Shown here one piece after another: positions 54,413 to 62,774 of a stretch of DNA of 64,000 bases (positions are counted from its first letter, which is position 1; each line of letters starts with the position of its first letter). The notes under the pieces were generated by a model, which was not told the origin of the DNA, made no database searches, and saw only the letters and a list, made by a program, of their open reading frames with translations. Source of the DNA: HGM04593 sp045630965 (GTDB taxonomy: Bacteria > Bacteroidota > Bacteroidia > Bacteroidales > Bacteroidaceae); assembly GCA_045630965.1 (NCBI GenBank), contig JAZQTU010000013.1, positions 70,695 through 134,694 of the forward strand, written 5' to 3'. The translations under genes and the position numbers were made by a program.

Positions 54413-55057
54413 ATGGCAGACAGATCAAAACTATTGCTCGCAGCAGAGTTGTTGAGCATCAAGGCAGTAAAGTTGCAACCCGAACAGCCTTTCACATGGG
54501 CATCAGGATGGAAATCACCGTTCTACTGTGACAACCGCAAGACATTGTCTTTCCCCTCATTGCGCACACGCGTCAAGTTGGGCCTTGCAAAACTGATACT
54601 CGATGAATTCCCCGAGGCTGACATCGTTGCCGGTGTAGCCACAGGTGCAATTGCACAGGGCGCACTCGTTGCCGAGGAACTTGGCAAACCTTTCGTATAC
54701 GTACGTCCCAAGGCAAAAGACCACGGAATGGGCAACCAAATTGAAGGCGATGTATTCCCCGGAGCAAAAGTAATCGTAGTCGAGGACCTCGTTTCTACAG
54801 GTTTGAGCAGCCTCCGTGCCGTTGAGGCATTGCGTGCTGCAGGCGTAGAGGTTATCGGTATGGTAGCTTCATTCACATACGGTTTCAATGTTGCTACCGA
54901 AGCATTTGAGAATGCAGGTGTAAGACTCATCACACTCACCGACTACGAAGCAGTGCTTGAAGCAGCCAAGGAGACAGGCTACATTAGCGAAGAGGTAATG
55001 CCTACATTGAAAGAGTGGCGCGCCAACCCTTCGGAGTGGAGAAACGACTTGAAATAA
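54413..55057 (+). CDS. pyrE: Orotate phosphoribosyltransferase
   Basis: It adds phosphoribosyl to orotate in pyrimidine synthesis. The 214-residue protein has the active-site loop VYVRPKAKDHGMGNQIEG near residue 95 and the PRPP motif VIVVEDLVSTGLSS near residue 120. SPFYCDNRKTLSFP near residue 35 is the N-terminal signature. The SRPBCC gene follows 4 bases later. Confidence 0.96.
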   Translation: MADRSKLLLAAELLSIKAVKLQPEQPFTWASGWKSPFYCDNRKTLSFPSLRTRVKLGLAKLILDEFPEADIVAGVATGAIAQGALVAEELGKPFVYVRPKAKDHGMGNQIEGDVFPGAKVIVVEDLVSTGLSSLRAVEALRAAGVEVIGMVASFTYGFNVATEAFENAGVRLITLTDYEAVLEAAKETGYISEEVMPTLKEWRANPSEWRNDLK

Positions 55058-55061
55058 AAGC

Positions 55062-55472
55062 ATGAGCCAGTACGAGAGCAGCGTAAAACGTATCCCCTAC
55101 CCACAAGAGAGGGTATATACAAAGCTGGAAGACCTTAACAACATTGAAGGCATCAAGGACAGGTTGCCACAGGACAAGATAAAGGATCTAACATACAGCC
55201 GTGACGAAGCCACAGTCAACGTTCCCCCATTGGGCAATGTAACATTGCGTATCATTGACCGCGAAGAACCCAAATGCATAAAAATGGAGGTAGCCGGCTC
55301 GCCAATGCCTGTAACAATATGGATTCAGATAATCCCCGACGGCGACACAGCCTCAAAGATGCGCGTTGTTGCAAAGGCAGAAATCAACTTCATGCTACGT
55401 TCAATGATTGAGAAACCACTCAAGGAAGGACTTGAGAAGATTGCTGAAGCATTGTCTATGATTGCATATTAA
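55062..55472 (+). CDS. SRPBCC (START-like) domain protein
   Basis: The 136-residue protein is a single ligand-binding helix-grip domain: KRIPYPQERVYTKLEDLNNIEGIKDRLP at the start, VPPLGNVTLRIIDREEPKCIKMEV in the middle and a long C-terminal helix (MIEKPLKEGLEKIAEALSMIAY). No catalytic residues or ligand can be assigned. It is coupled to pyrE and ends at a strong terminator. Confidence 0.85.
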   Translation: MSQYESSVKRIPYPQERVYTKLEDLNNIEGIKDRLPQDKIKDLTYSRDEATVNVPPLGNVTLRIIDREEPKCIKMEVAGSPMPVTIWIQIIPDGDTASKMRVVAKAEINFMLRSMIEKPLKEGLEKIAEALSMIAY

Positions 55473-55510
55473 AAACAGCAGGAGTTGCCGGTTGGCAACT
55501 CCTGCTGTTT
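55473..55510 (+). terminator. Terminator of the pyrE operon
   Basis: Perfect 17-base arms (55473-55489 and 55494-55510) surround GGTT. The right arm ends in TTT. It begins directly after the SRPBCC stop codon. Confidence 0.9.
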
Positions 55511-55566
55511 ACATCTACACAATAAAGCACCCGAAAGAGCGTTTTGAATAGACAGAACATTTAGCG

Positions 55567-56085
55567 ATGAAAAGAGTTACAGGAATATTCTTGATATTCA
55601 CAGCCATACTGTTTGCCGGATGCGACGATGAGAGCCGTTTTTCAATCTACAGAGTGAACTTTATCTTTGACAAAAGCATAAGTCCATACATACAGGTCAA
55701 CAGCTATGGCCAGTTCATATGCGTAAGACGCGGAACAACAGCCGGGCAATACAAGATAACCGATGCGATGGGCAACACTCAGACAGTCAACATACCGGAG
55801 ATACAGATGCAGACCAACCCATTCCACTACGGACTGGGAGGACTCATTATAGGCACCCCAATGAACTGTGACGGCAACATATGGGCATACGATTGGGCAT
55901 GCCCTTCATGCGACAGCCAACGCTACAGAGTTGAAATAGACCGCACCATAGGACATGCCAAATGCCCCAAATGCGCCACAGTTTTTGACCTGAACAGCGG
56001 CGGCATAGCCATTGAAGGAGACTCAAGACCACTATGGTACTACAGGGTTTATATAAGCGAACCCAATGTTATCATACAAAATTAA
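55567..56085 (+). CDS. Conserved lipoprotein with Cys-pair ribbon (Rieske-like shape)
   Basis: The 172-residue protein has a signal peptide and lipobox LFAGC (cysteine at residue 19). Near residues 116-140 it has CPSC and CPKC, then ATVFDLNSGGIAIEG and a LWYYRVYI ending. That outline copies a Rieske domain, but the CxH and CxxH cluster ligands are replaced by CxxC pairs, so a zinc or rubredoxin-like site is likelier than 2Fe-2S. The role is unknown. Confidence 0.75.
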   Translation: MKRVTGIFLIFTAILFAGCDDESRFSIYRVNFIFDKSISPYIQVNSYGQFICVRRGTTAGQYKITDAMGNTQTVNIPEIQMQTNPFHYGLGGLIIGTPMNCDGNIWAYDWACPSCDSQRYRVEIDRTIGHAKCPKCATVFDLNSGGIAIEGDSRPLWYYRVYISEPNVIIQN

Positions 56086-56096
56086 GACAAAGCACA

Positions 56097-56127
56097 TTGC
56101 ATATTTGACAAAAAGTTCTTACCTTTG
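56097..56127 (+). promoter_or_regulatory. Promoter of tRNA-Leu
   Basis: TTG (56097-56099), 20 bases, then TACCTTTG (56120-56127). A TTTGACA at 56104-56110 lies 12 bases before the -7 box, the same odd spacing as at pyrE. Confidence 0.55.
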
Positions 56128-56163
56128 CAGCCGTTGTTACAAAGACAACCACATATTAAGGTC

Positions 56164-56249
56164 GCTCGAATGGTGGAATCGGTAGACACGAAGGACTTAA
56201 AATCCTTTGGCATTTAAACGCCGTGCGGGTTCAAGTCCCGCTTCGAGTA
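56164..56249 (+). tRNA. tRNA-Leu (anticodon TAA)
   Basis: An 86-base tRNA with a long variable arm. Anticodon loop CTTAAAA gives TAA. The acceptor stem pairs fully (first pair G-U) and the T-arm reads GCGGGTTCAAGTCCCGC. CCA is not encoded. The accessory island begins directly after its 3' end, and a recombinase remnant lies within 150 bases, so this tRNA is the likely integration site. Confidence 0.93.
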
Positions 56250-56348
56250 CTGGATTAATCTCTTGTAAATCTATGATTTATGAGAGATTTTCTTTTTGTA
56301 AAATTCTCTTTAGTTAATCTTGAAATACGCTGTTTTTTGGTGGTTTAA

Positions 56349-56498
56349 TACGGTTTTTACGCTGTTTGTGTAAACCAATCTGTAAACCAGAAGACATTAT
56401 GTGAACTGTTCAACCATTCAAGCGTAAGCATTACAAAACGCTATCTTGGTTTGAGACAGGAAGAGATTTTACAGACCTATGATTGTCTGAGTTTTTAA
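56349..56498 (+). pseudogene. Tyrosine recombinase (integrase) C-terminal remnant
   Basis: The plus-strand frame ends at TAA 56496-56498; homology-like sequence begins near 56385. It reads KTLCELFNHSSVSITKRYLG followed by LRQEEILQTYDCLSF and stop. NHSS followed by T-x-RY is the end of a tyrosine recombinase, with the box-II His region and the nucleophile Tyr. An in-frame stop (56346-56348) and noncoding DNA precede it, so the rest of the gene is lost. It sits 100-250 bases from the tRNA-Leu 3' end, where an island integrase would be. Between 56250 and 56348 I see only AT-rich, att-like DNA, with GTAAACC repeated at 56370 and 56382. Confidence 0.7.
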
Positions 56499-56575
56499 AT
56501 TATGAGACGGCGACATTTTTTGAGGAGGAATCTTTTTATAGACCCTGTTCAAATTTTGTCGCTACTCTACTGTTA

Positions 56576-57112
56576 CTAATGAAAATCATTCATAATCTGC
56601 ATTATTGACTCTGCCCCGGTAATGAAATCGCTATCGTAGATGAAGAAGTTTTCATTGAAATGCTCCTTTAATTCCTGCTGCCATTGCATCATGGCCGATT
56701 TTGGAACAATCAAGAGAATGCGTTTTATCTCTCCACGTAGTTTCTTTTCCTTCAGTACCAATCCCGCTTCGATGGTCTTACCCATACCCACCTCATCAGC
56801 AAGCATAAAACGGGTTTGAACGCCATGCATCACTTTCTCCAGTACCAATATCTGGTGTGGTAAGGGGATAAGACTACTTTCATAGGGTGCTAACAGACGT
56901 TTCTGCGCCATTTCTTCCTTGATACGTGCAGCTATAGCAATATACCGCACGTATGACATGCCTGAATGTTTTGTTTCCGGCATGTCTTCCTCTAAGTCAG
57001 AGCGCAATACCTGTGCAAAGGAATCATCTTCAAGGATATGAATCCAAAGAGTTTCCTTTCCAAATAGCATTTTGCTACCTATTACCTCTATGCTTTTGCC
57101 TTTATATTTCAT
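56576..57112 (-). pseudogene. SNF2/RapA-type helicase, truncated to the N-terminal 178 residues
   Basis: The frame starts at ATG 57112 and stops at 56576. It has a normal helicase N-terminus with the Q-motif-like PLPHQILVLEKV near residue 82, Walker A ADEVGMGKTIEAG near residue 105, and motif Ia IKRILLIVPKSAMMQWQQEL near 134. It ends before the DEAH box, motif III and the whole second RecA domain. Related helicases run to about 900-1000 residues. No continuation is seen in any frame of the next 80 bases. The break falls between the integrase remnant and the helicase, so a deletion at the island edge probably removed the rest. Confidence 0.82.
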
Positions 57113-57214
57113 TCTATTCGCCCTTTTATTCGCCCTTTGCTTTTGTTGATTATCAGTCGTTTAAGGTTGAATTGTGCTTGTTTTAGCAGTAACAATTCGC
57201 CCATTTATCCGCCC
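57112..57214. repeat. Four imperfect 12-bp repeats upstream of the helicase fragment
   Basis: On the minus strand the unit GGGCGAATAAAA or a near form occurs at 57214-57203, 57202-57193, 57135-57124 and 57123-57112, as two tandem pairs about 57 bases apart. The last unit overlaps the helicase start codon by one base. Confidence 0.65.
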
Positions 57215-57279
57215 TTTGTCTTAAAACCATCTAAAATCCGTTTGCAATTTCGTTTGCAAATCTTGTTTCCTGCAAGCGG

Positions 57280-57402
57280 AATTGCAAACAGAATTGCAAA
57301 CAGAATAATTTGTGAAAAATGTATAGCATTCATTATCAGCTACTTCTTTTGTTTTCTTGTTTGAAAAACTCAATAAAAAGTTGCAAACAGAATTGCAAAC
57401 AG
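57280..57402. repeat. Two tandem pairs of the 12-bp repeat AATTGCAAACAG
   Basis: Copies lie at 57280-57291, 57292-57303, 57379-57390 (one mismatch) and 57391-57402. Inverted variants (TTTGCAATTTCGTTTGCAAAT) lie just before, at 57241-57261. The block fills the space between the AlbA_2 stop and the helicase fragment and codes for nothing I accept. It could be an operator array or a slippage-prone switch. Confidence 0.7.
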
Positions 57403-57409
57403 AATTCAT

Positions 57410-59122
57410 TTATTGCTTTCTTCGATAGACATTCTTATTATTACCTACCGTTGAAGCAATCTCTATGTCGCCACTATTTAGCATCTCTTTAAACAACTTG
57501 GATATATATGAAACATCATTATCAGACAGTTTCAACAATTGTCTTGCTTCTGAATTATTGATTGTTCCTATTTCATCCAAATATCTTAGAATGGCTTCTT
57601 TCTGTCTTGCTTTCTCTTGTTTTTTAAGCTGAGAATACTTTATTTTTTCTTGCGTTGAACTACTTTTAGTCTTATGCAGAATATATTTCAATCCAGATGT
57701 TCTACCGGTTGTTTCAATAAACTCCAACTCCTGTAATTCTTCTAACACTTTACGCAACTGACCCTTACTGATAAATGGAGCTTCTTCCAATTCGGTGAAG
57801 GAAATTTTCTTAGAATTGATAATCTCATTCAGTACCAGTAGTTTTTCCATATCCATGTCTTTGCCTTCCATCTGCTTATATTGCAAAGAGAGTTCAATGA
57901 GTTTGTCGGAACAGATTTCTGCATCAATACGGAAAATAATGCTTGTATCTGTAATGGTCGGTGTTGGCAATTTTTTACCCTTAGATAAGAGGTCTGCAAA
58001 TATTTTGTCAAAACCACTACCTGCTTTCTCTGCATATTTAATTGAACGAAAGACATCTATGATATTAGGGTTTCTTGGATTTGTTTTGCGTAGATAGTTA
58101 GTTTCATCTACTCCTTCTGGAAACATTCCCGGACTTTCGATTTCAAGATAGGTTGGATATTTGCGAATTTCAATAACCTGTTGACGGCTATAATCGCGAT
58201 GAACAATCGCGTTGATTAATAATTCACGTAAGACAACCTCAGAATAGTCTTCTATGAATTCATGAAAAAGTCCAAAACTCAACTCTTTTTGTTGGATTTC
58301 TGATTTCAATTGAGTAAAACATGCATCTGCAACTTCAATCAGATTGCCTTTCCATTCGTAGGGATGATAGCGACCGTCTTCATAATAGCGCACATACTTA
58401 ATTTCGCTATATGGAATTTCTTTTAGTGCCTTGTTGTTACCTGCAAGAAGAATACCCGTAGTTGTAGGATAGAATGCACCATGTTCTTCTTTGGTGAAAT
58501 TTAAAGTGTCGTTAAACTCCTCTGTATTTTCTTTCAGCAAAGGACTGTCAGCTCTGGCGGTCTTAATTTTATTGAATACATTTTGCGTACGCAACTCGTC
58601 CTGCCAACCACTTATGGCCCAAACTTTTTGGTCGTAAATGATGAGACTCTTTTCTGACATAATGGTTGCCATTTCATGTGGCTCTATGATTTTATTCCCA
58701 TTATTAGAGCGAACAAGATATTCCCCACGTGAAGTGCTATGCATTTGCATAGAAAATGGAATTTCAAGTACCAAGAGTTTTGTTCCATCTATAGTTAATC
58801 TATGAGGAAGTAATGTAATCGTTGGCTTTGTGCGATCTTGAATTTGCTTAATCAAGTCAAAAATCTTTTCATCGGTATAAACAAACTCCTTATTGACCTC
58901 TTTTGTCTTATCTACAATACCCAAGAATAGGAAACCACCTTTTTTATTAGCAAAGGCGACTACGTCTCTTGCCATTTCTTCATAATTCGGAGCAAAATTC
59001 TTGATAGATTTACCAAATATATTTTTATCCTCTAATTGCTCCTTAAAATCCATGATATCACATTCTCCCTTTTCAAGGAGTTCATAGAACCACTGAACGC
59101 TTAATTTTGTATATTTCTTCAT
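57410..59122 (-). CDS. AlbA_2/Schlafen-type ATP-binding protein with GHKL-like and winged-helix regions
   Basis: The 570-residue protein starts at ATG 59122. It has an AlbA_2 (Schlafen, old name AAA_4) domain at residues about 15-140 (ECDIMDFKEQLEDKN, ARDVVAFANKKGGFLFLGI), then a GHKL-like ATPase C-type region near 290-390 (VVLRELLINAIVHRDYS, LEIESPGMFPEGV, EKAGSGFDKIF). Two winged-helix regions sit near the end. Such proteins are common in mobile and defence islands as putative regulators. It sits between the methyltransferase and helicase genes in the same orientation. Its function is inferred from the fold only. Confidence 0.85.
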   Translation of the reverse strand: MKKYTKLSVQWFYELLEKGECDIMDFKEQLEDKNIFGKSIKNFAPNYEEMARDVVAFANKKGGFLFLGIVDKTKEVNKEFVYTDEKIFDLIKQIQDRTKPTITLLPHRLTIDGTKLLVLEIPFSMQMHSTSRGEYLVRSNNGNKIIEPHEMATIMSEKSLIIYDQKVWAISGWQDELRTQNVFNKIKTARADSPLLKENTEEFNDTLNFTKEEHGAFYPTTTGILLAGNNKALKEIPYSEIKYVRYYEDGRYHPYEWKGNLIEVADACFTQLKSEIQQKELSFGLFHEFIEDYSEVVLRELLINAIVHRDYSRQQVIEIRKYPTYLEIESPGMFPEGVDETNYLRKTNPRNPNIIDVFRSIKYAEKAGSGFDKIFADLLSKGKKLPTPTITDTSIIFRIDAEICSDKLIELSLQYKQMEGKDMDMEKLLVLNEIINSKKISFTELEEAPFISKGQLRKVLEELQELEFIETTGRTSGLKYILHKTKSSSTQEKIKYSQLKKQEKARQKEAILRYLDEIGTINNSEARQLLKLSDNDVSYISKLFKEMLNSGDIEIASTVGNNKNVYRRKQ

Positions 59123-59164
59123 ACTCAACAATTTCTAATCAATTACAAATATACCATCAATCCC

Positions 59165-61792
59165 TTACACTCTCATCGAAGCGATGTCGTAGTACTGCAA
59201 CAATACTTCGTCTTCTTGGAGGAGTGATTCCTGAATATGATCGCCTACAGTGACGATGGCTTGGTAATTCTTCTGTTTGTAGCATTCCTTGAAGCCATAG
59301 CGGAGCACTTCCAGACGAGTGTCTTTCATGCGCTTTGCTTTGGGCTTTGATGCCTGTTCGAGGTAGAGGTTGAATTCCTTCATCAACTTCTTGCCACGGA
59401 GTATTTCGAGGTCAGCAGCCTTTTCAGCATCAGGTTTACGCCATTTGCCATCTTCGTCTTTGATGAAGTTTTCTTCGAGGATTGTGGCAAGTTCAGGAAG
59501 TACGTCACCCTTCTTGGGTGCTACCATGTCTTTCATCCAGTTCGGAAGAATTTCTTGGTAGGTCTGTGGTTCTGCAAGTTCACGTTTTAGCCACTCGATG
59601 CCTTCAGCTTCACTGCTGATGAAGAGTGCCATAGGTACAACGCCGTCTGTCTTTTCTTTCTTCGCTTCGTATTCTACCGTTTGCGATGCGGTGAAGAACA
59701 TTCCGTCACGCTCAATGAATCGCTCACGCAGAGCCTTTTGGAATTCCTGGGCATCAATAGGAATAGCATAACCATGTTGCACATAGTAAGAAATCAGTCG
59801 ATCGTAAAGAATCTTTGGGCTTCGTTCAATTACGGCTGTTGTTGAATTGTTTTTTTCCAAATGCACTGGTAAGTGGTAGAGCAATTCTTCAATAAAATCC
59901 ATGGCATTGACGGACTTATCTGTGGATTGTTCGAACTTATTAATGAGTTCGGCTGTTGGTTTATAACAGGTAATAACAAGGTCTTGCTTTACTGCTGTTG
60001 TAGTGGTTACAGCTTTAAATGAACCTTGTTTTTTATCAAGTGCAGCTACATTTACAATAATAAAACCAGAACTCTGAAGAGCATTTTGAATACTATTCCA
60101 AACTATTGCAGAAGTATTACTAAATTCTACCGTCATCCATTTTCCTGGTTTAAGAACTCTATAATATTCTTTCAATGAATTAGTCATTAATGCATTATAA
60201 GCCATAGTGTTTTTGCTTTGTACACTGCTTATTACAGCTTCTTCAGTATTATTCGTTTTGGTTTGTAGCCATCCTTCCCATATCGAGCTTAATTCTGAAT
60301 ACATGATATTAGAACCAAATGGTGGATCTGTAAATATGTAATCTATAGAGTTGTTAGCTAATGACTCTATTTTTGTTGCAGAATTCAATGATATTATCGC
60401 ATTTCCGCGTTCTATATAGTTAGTGGAACAAAAATCACGTACTTTCGCAAACAAGTTTCTTAAAGGATTAAATTCCACATTAAATGATGGTATAAAGAAT
60501 GTTCCGTATAGCATACTACCTTTTCGGTCGAGTCTAAATTTATACATTTTAGAGACGTTCAAAAGAATAGATGTAAACCATGCTTGTAAGAAAATATCCC
60601 CCTTTACCAATTCATTAACTCGGCTTAAGAATATATAATTTCGATTTGAGTAAAAATGATGTATATGACTAATACCATCCTTCTCATTTCTGCTAACTTC
60701 GTCTCCTTTAGGAATCTTAGATGTTCGCAATGTTCCTAGGTCTATTCGATTTATTCTATCTAACAGTTCTTTGTCAAGAGATGTAATATCGTGCTCTCCC
60801 CTTTTATTACCTATGATATAATTGATTCGAACAGGAACCTTCTTTGTTATGGAAGTCGTAGTTCCTAGAATGGTGTCAAAATAAGTGTCATGTACTTTTT
60901 CCAATATTTTTTTTGTACAATTTGCGCCACAATTAGGACAAGGAAATGAATCTTTCATTGTTTCGTTATCTAAATCTACTGATTCATCCCATAATACGAT
61001 TTCATTTCCACATGTTGGGCAAGTGAAAACATCACTCCAAATGGTATAATTTATCTTTGCTTTTTTACCATTCACTTCTGTTTCGTACATCCACCCCAGT
61101 TCTTCCTCTACTTGGTTAAGAATCTTCGTTGCTTTTCTTTCAAAAGCAACAGGGTCGAACTTTAGGTTGTATGTAGCAGCAATCAATGAAGCAATAGGAG
61201 AGAGGTCGGAGCAAACAGCATGGCGTACACCTACTTTTACATCTTTTTCGTTTAAAGCCAATACGTCTTTTAGTGAACCACATAACTGAGCTGCAACACC
61301 GGTCATACCTGTGCCGCAGAAACCATCAAATACAATATCACCCGGTTGGGTATAGTGTAAAATATATCGCATTATTGCAGGATGTGGTACTTTGGTGTGG
61401 TATGCATGAGCCATATAGATAGGATTATTCTTGCCCTCACTTACATCGCTTGCGTAGGGTTCGTTTACTTCAAACTCTGCACTACGTTTCCCTTGTCTCT
61501 CCAATTCGACCTTTTCCTTTTCCCATTCAGCAATAAAGTCATTGAGCCAAGGATTAGGACAAGCTGTATAATAAGGAGGGTCGGAAAGGTTGATAATATC
61601 CTCATCCTCTCCAATAGGGAAGCCTTCTATCTGACGAAGTTCAGGTAGTTTCTTACGAAGCTCTTCACGGAAATAGGCACGACGAGCGTCGTCGCTTTCA
61701 AATTCCACACCAAGGCAAACGACCTTTTCGGGAGTCAGTCGCACTTCTTCAAACTCCTCGTCACGAAACAGATTTATATCAGGGTTACTCAT
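59165..61792 (-). CDS. Zn-ribbon adenine-specific DNA methyltransferase of a defence locus
   Basis: The 875-residue protein begins with SDPPYYTACPNPW near residue 70, followed by the SAM-binding motif I in GDIVFDGFCGTGMTGVAA near residue 155. Two zinc ribbons (CPTCGNE near 258, CPNCGANC near 283) and the catalytic motif IV FTDPPFGSN near residue 487, then SELSSIWEGWL, follow. The layout resembles the large COG1743-type methylases found next to DUF6079 ATPases and SNF2 helicases. N6-adenine or N4-cytosine methylation is likely. Self/non-self marking is its expected role. It starts 2 bases after the 324-residue gene and is followed by the AlbA_2 gene 42 bases later. Confidence 0.87.
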   Translation of the reverse strand: MSNPDINLFRDEEFEEVRLTPEKVVCLGVEFESDDARRAYFREELRKKLPELRQIEGFPIGEDEDIINLSDPPYYTACPNPWLNDFIAEWEKEKVELERQGKRSAEFEVNEPYASDVSEGKNNPIYMAHAYHTKVPHPAIMRYILHYTQPGDIVFDGFCGTGMTGVAAQLCGSLKDVLALNEKDVKVGVRHAVCSDLSPIASLIAATYNLKFDPVAFERKATKILNQVEEELGWMYETEVNGKKAKINYTIWSDVFTCPTCGNEIVLWDESVDLDNETMKDSFPCPNCGANCTKKILEKVHDTYFDTILGTTTSITKKVPVRINYIIGNKRGEHDITSLDKELLDRINRIDLGTLRTSKIPKGDEVSRNEKDGISHIHHFYSNRNYIFLSRVNELVKGDIFLQAWFTSILLNVSKMYKFRLDRKGSMLYGTFFIPSFNVEFNPLRNLFAKVRDFCSTNYIERGNAIISLNSATKIESLANNSIDYIFTDPPFGSNIMYSELSSIWEGWLQTKTNNTEEAVISSVQSKNTMAYNALMTNSLKEYYRVLKPGKWMTVEFSNTSAIVWNSIQNALQSSGFIIVNVAALDKKQGSFKAVTTTTAVKQDLVITCYKPTAELINKFEQSTDKSVNAMDFIEELLYHLPVHLEKNNSTTAVIERSPKILYDRLISYYVQHGYAIPIDAQEFQKALRERFIERDGMFFTASQTVEYEAKKEKTDGVVPMALFISSEAEGIEWLKRELAEPQTYQEILPNWMKDMVAPKKGDVLPELATILEENFIKDEDGKWRKPDAEKAADLEILRGKKLMKEFNLYLEQASKPKAKRMKDTRLEVLRYGFKECYKQKNYQAIVTVGDHIQESLLQEDEVLLQYYDIASMRV

Positions 61793-61794
61793 TG

Positions 61795-62769
61795 TTATAT
61801 CGTAATATTATAATTGTTCTTAAACTCTATACTAACTATATCTTTTACTTCATCAACCAAAGTAACAAAGGCCTTATGATAGGACGTTAATTCAGCTATA
61901 ACTTCCTCAATATTTGTAGATGATTCTGTAGTTTTTGAATTATAATCCCCCAAGTTAAACATAATAAGATTGGAGTCACAGAACTCTTTGTATCTAAGGC
62001 TATTTCTGTGCTTAAGTTTATTGGCAGACTGTCTAACATATTTTACTGAGTCTTTATTCACAAAAGTTGAAATACATGATTCTGGTATATCTGTTTCTTT
62101 GCACCTTGCTAAAACTTCATCATATCTAAGCCACAAATCCTCAAATCGTAATTCAGTTCTTTTTATACGCTTATTTATATAGTATTTCTTTGCAATCCAC
62201 AAAGTTTGAAGCAGTATATCAAAACATGAATTATACCATATGATTGCATTGTTTAGATATGATGTCCTTATCCAATATTGACCATAGGCACCACTTTCCC
62301 ATTTCAAAGTACTATATAGATGAAGTTTTCTGAATCCTTCTAAAAAAGAGAACTTTGCTAATGCAAACGTATTATATACGTCTTGGAATAATCGGAATGT
62401 TTCTGTACAAACAGCAACTGTTTCCTTATCACATGATGTATTTGGAAAGTTTTCCATCATATTAAATTGATGTGTCTTTTCCAAACCGTTTATAGAATCC
62501 AGTAATTTTAGTTCTTTTGATATTTCAAGATTCTCTTTTACAAAATTCTCCAATGTAAGAGTGGAATCTTTGTAATGGAAACTTATGGGATATTTCTTCC
62601 ATTCATCCTCTGACAGACGAAATAAATTTGCAAAACTATATTTGAGATTCAATTCAGATATTAATGAATTGAATTCATTTATAATTGTATTTTCACTATC
62701 AATCCCCACATCTTTTAATGGGATAATAGTACCTTTATATTCAAAGTTATAGGATTTGTCGTCTATCAT
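61795..62769 (-). CDS. Unrecognised helical protein of the defence locus (possible HEPN-like)
   Basis: The 324-residue acidic, helix-rich protein has no signal peptide or membrane segment. The C-terminal half has LNNAIIWYNSCFDILLQTLWIA near residue 168 and KYVRQSANKLKHRN near residue 244. This shape recalls HEPN proteins of the Cthe_2314 type, with an R/N-K-x-K-H core. However, the spacing R246-x7-H254 is longer than the classic R-x4-6-H, so nuclease activity is only a guess. Base composition is AT-richer than in its neighbours, which suggests later insertion. It lies between the DUF6079-like and methyltransferase genes with gaps of 5 and 2 bases, hence is co-transcribed. Confidence 0.7.
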   Translation of the reverse strand: MIDDKSYNFEYKGTIIPLKDVGIDSENTIINEFNSLISELNLKYSFANLFRLSEDEWKKYPISFHYKDSTLTLENFVKENLEISKELKLLDSINGLEKTHQFNMMENFPNTSCDKETVAVCTETFRLFQDVYNTFALAKFSFLEGFRKLHLYSTLKWESGAYGQYWIRTSYLNNAIIWYNSCFDILLQTLWIAKKYYINKRIKRTELRFEDLWLRYDEVLARCKETDIPESCISTFVNKDSVKYVRQSANKLKHRNSLRYKEFCDSNLIMFNLGDYNSKTTESSTNIEEVIAELTSYHKAFVTLVDEVKDIVSIEFKNNYNITI

Positions 62770-62774
62770 ACAAT

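Noticed and set aside
56576..57112. Helicase fragment as a complete small functional helicase
   Set aside because: Only motifs up to Ia are present; without the DEAH box and second RecA domain it cannot act as a motor.
57221..57409. 62-codon minus-strand frame after the AlbA_2 gene
   Set aside because: It is made of the 12-bp repeat read as NSVCNSVCN and has no protein-like composition.
57112..57409. CRISPR array
   Set aside because: The repeats are only 12 bases long, tandem without spacers, and no cas gene is present.
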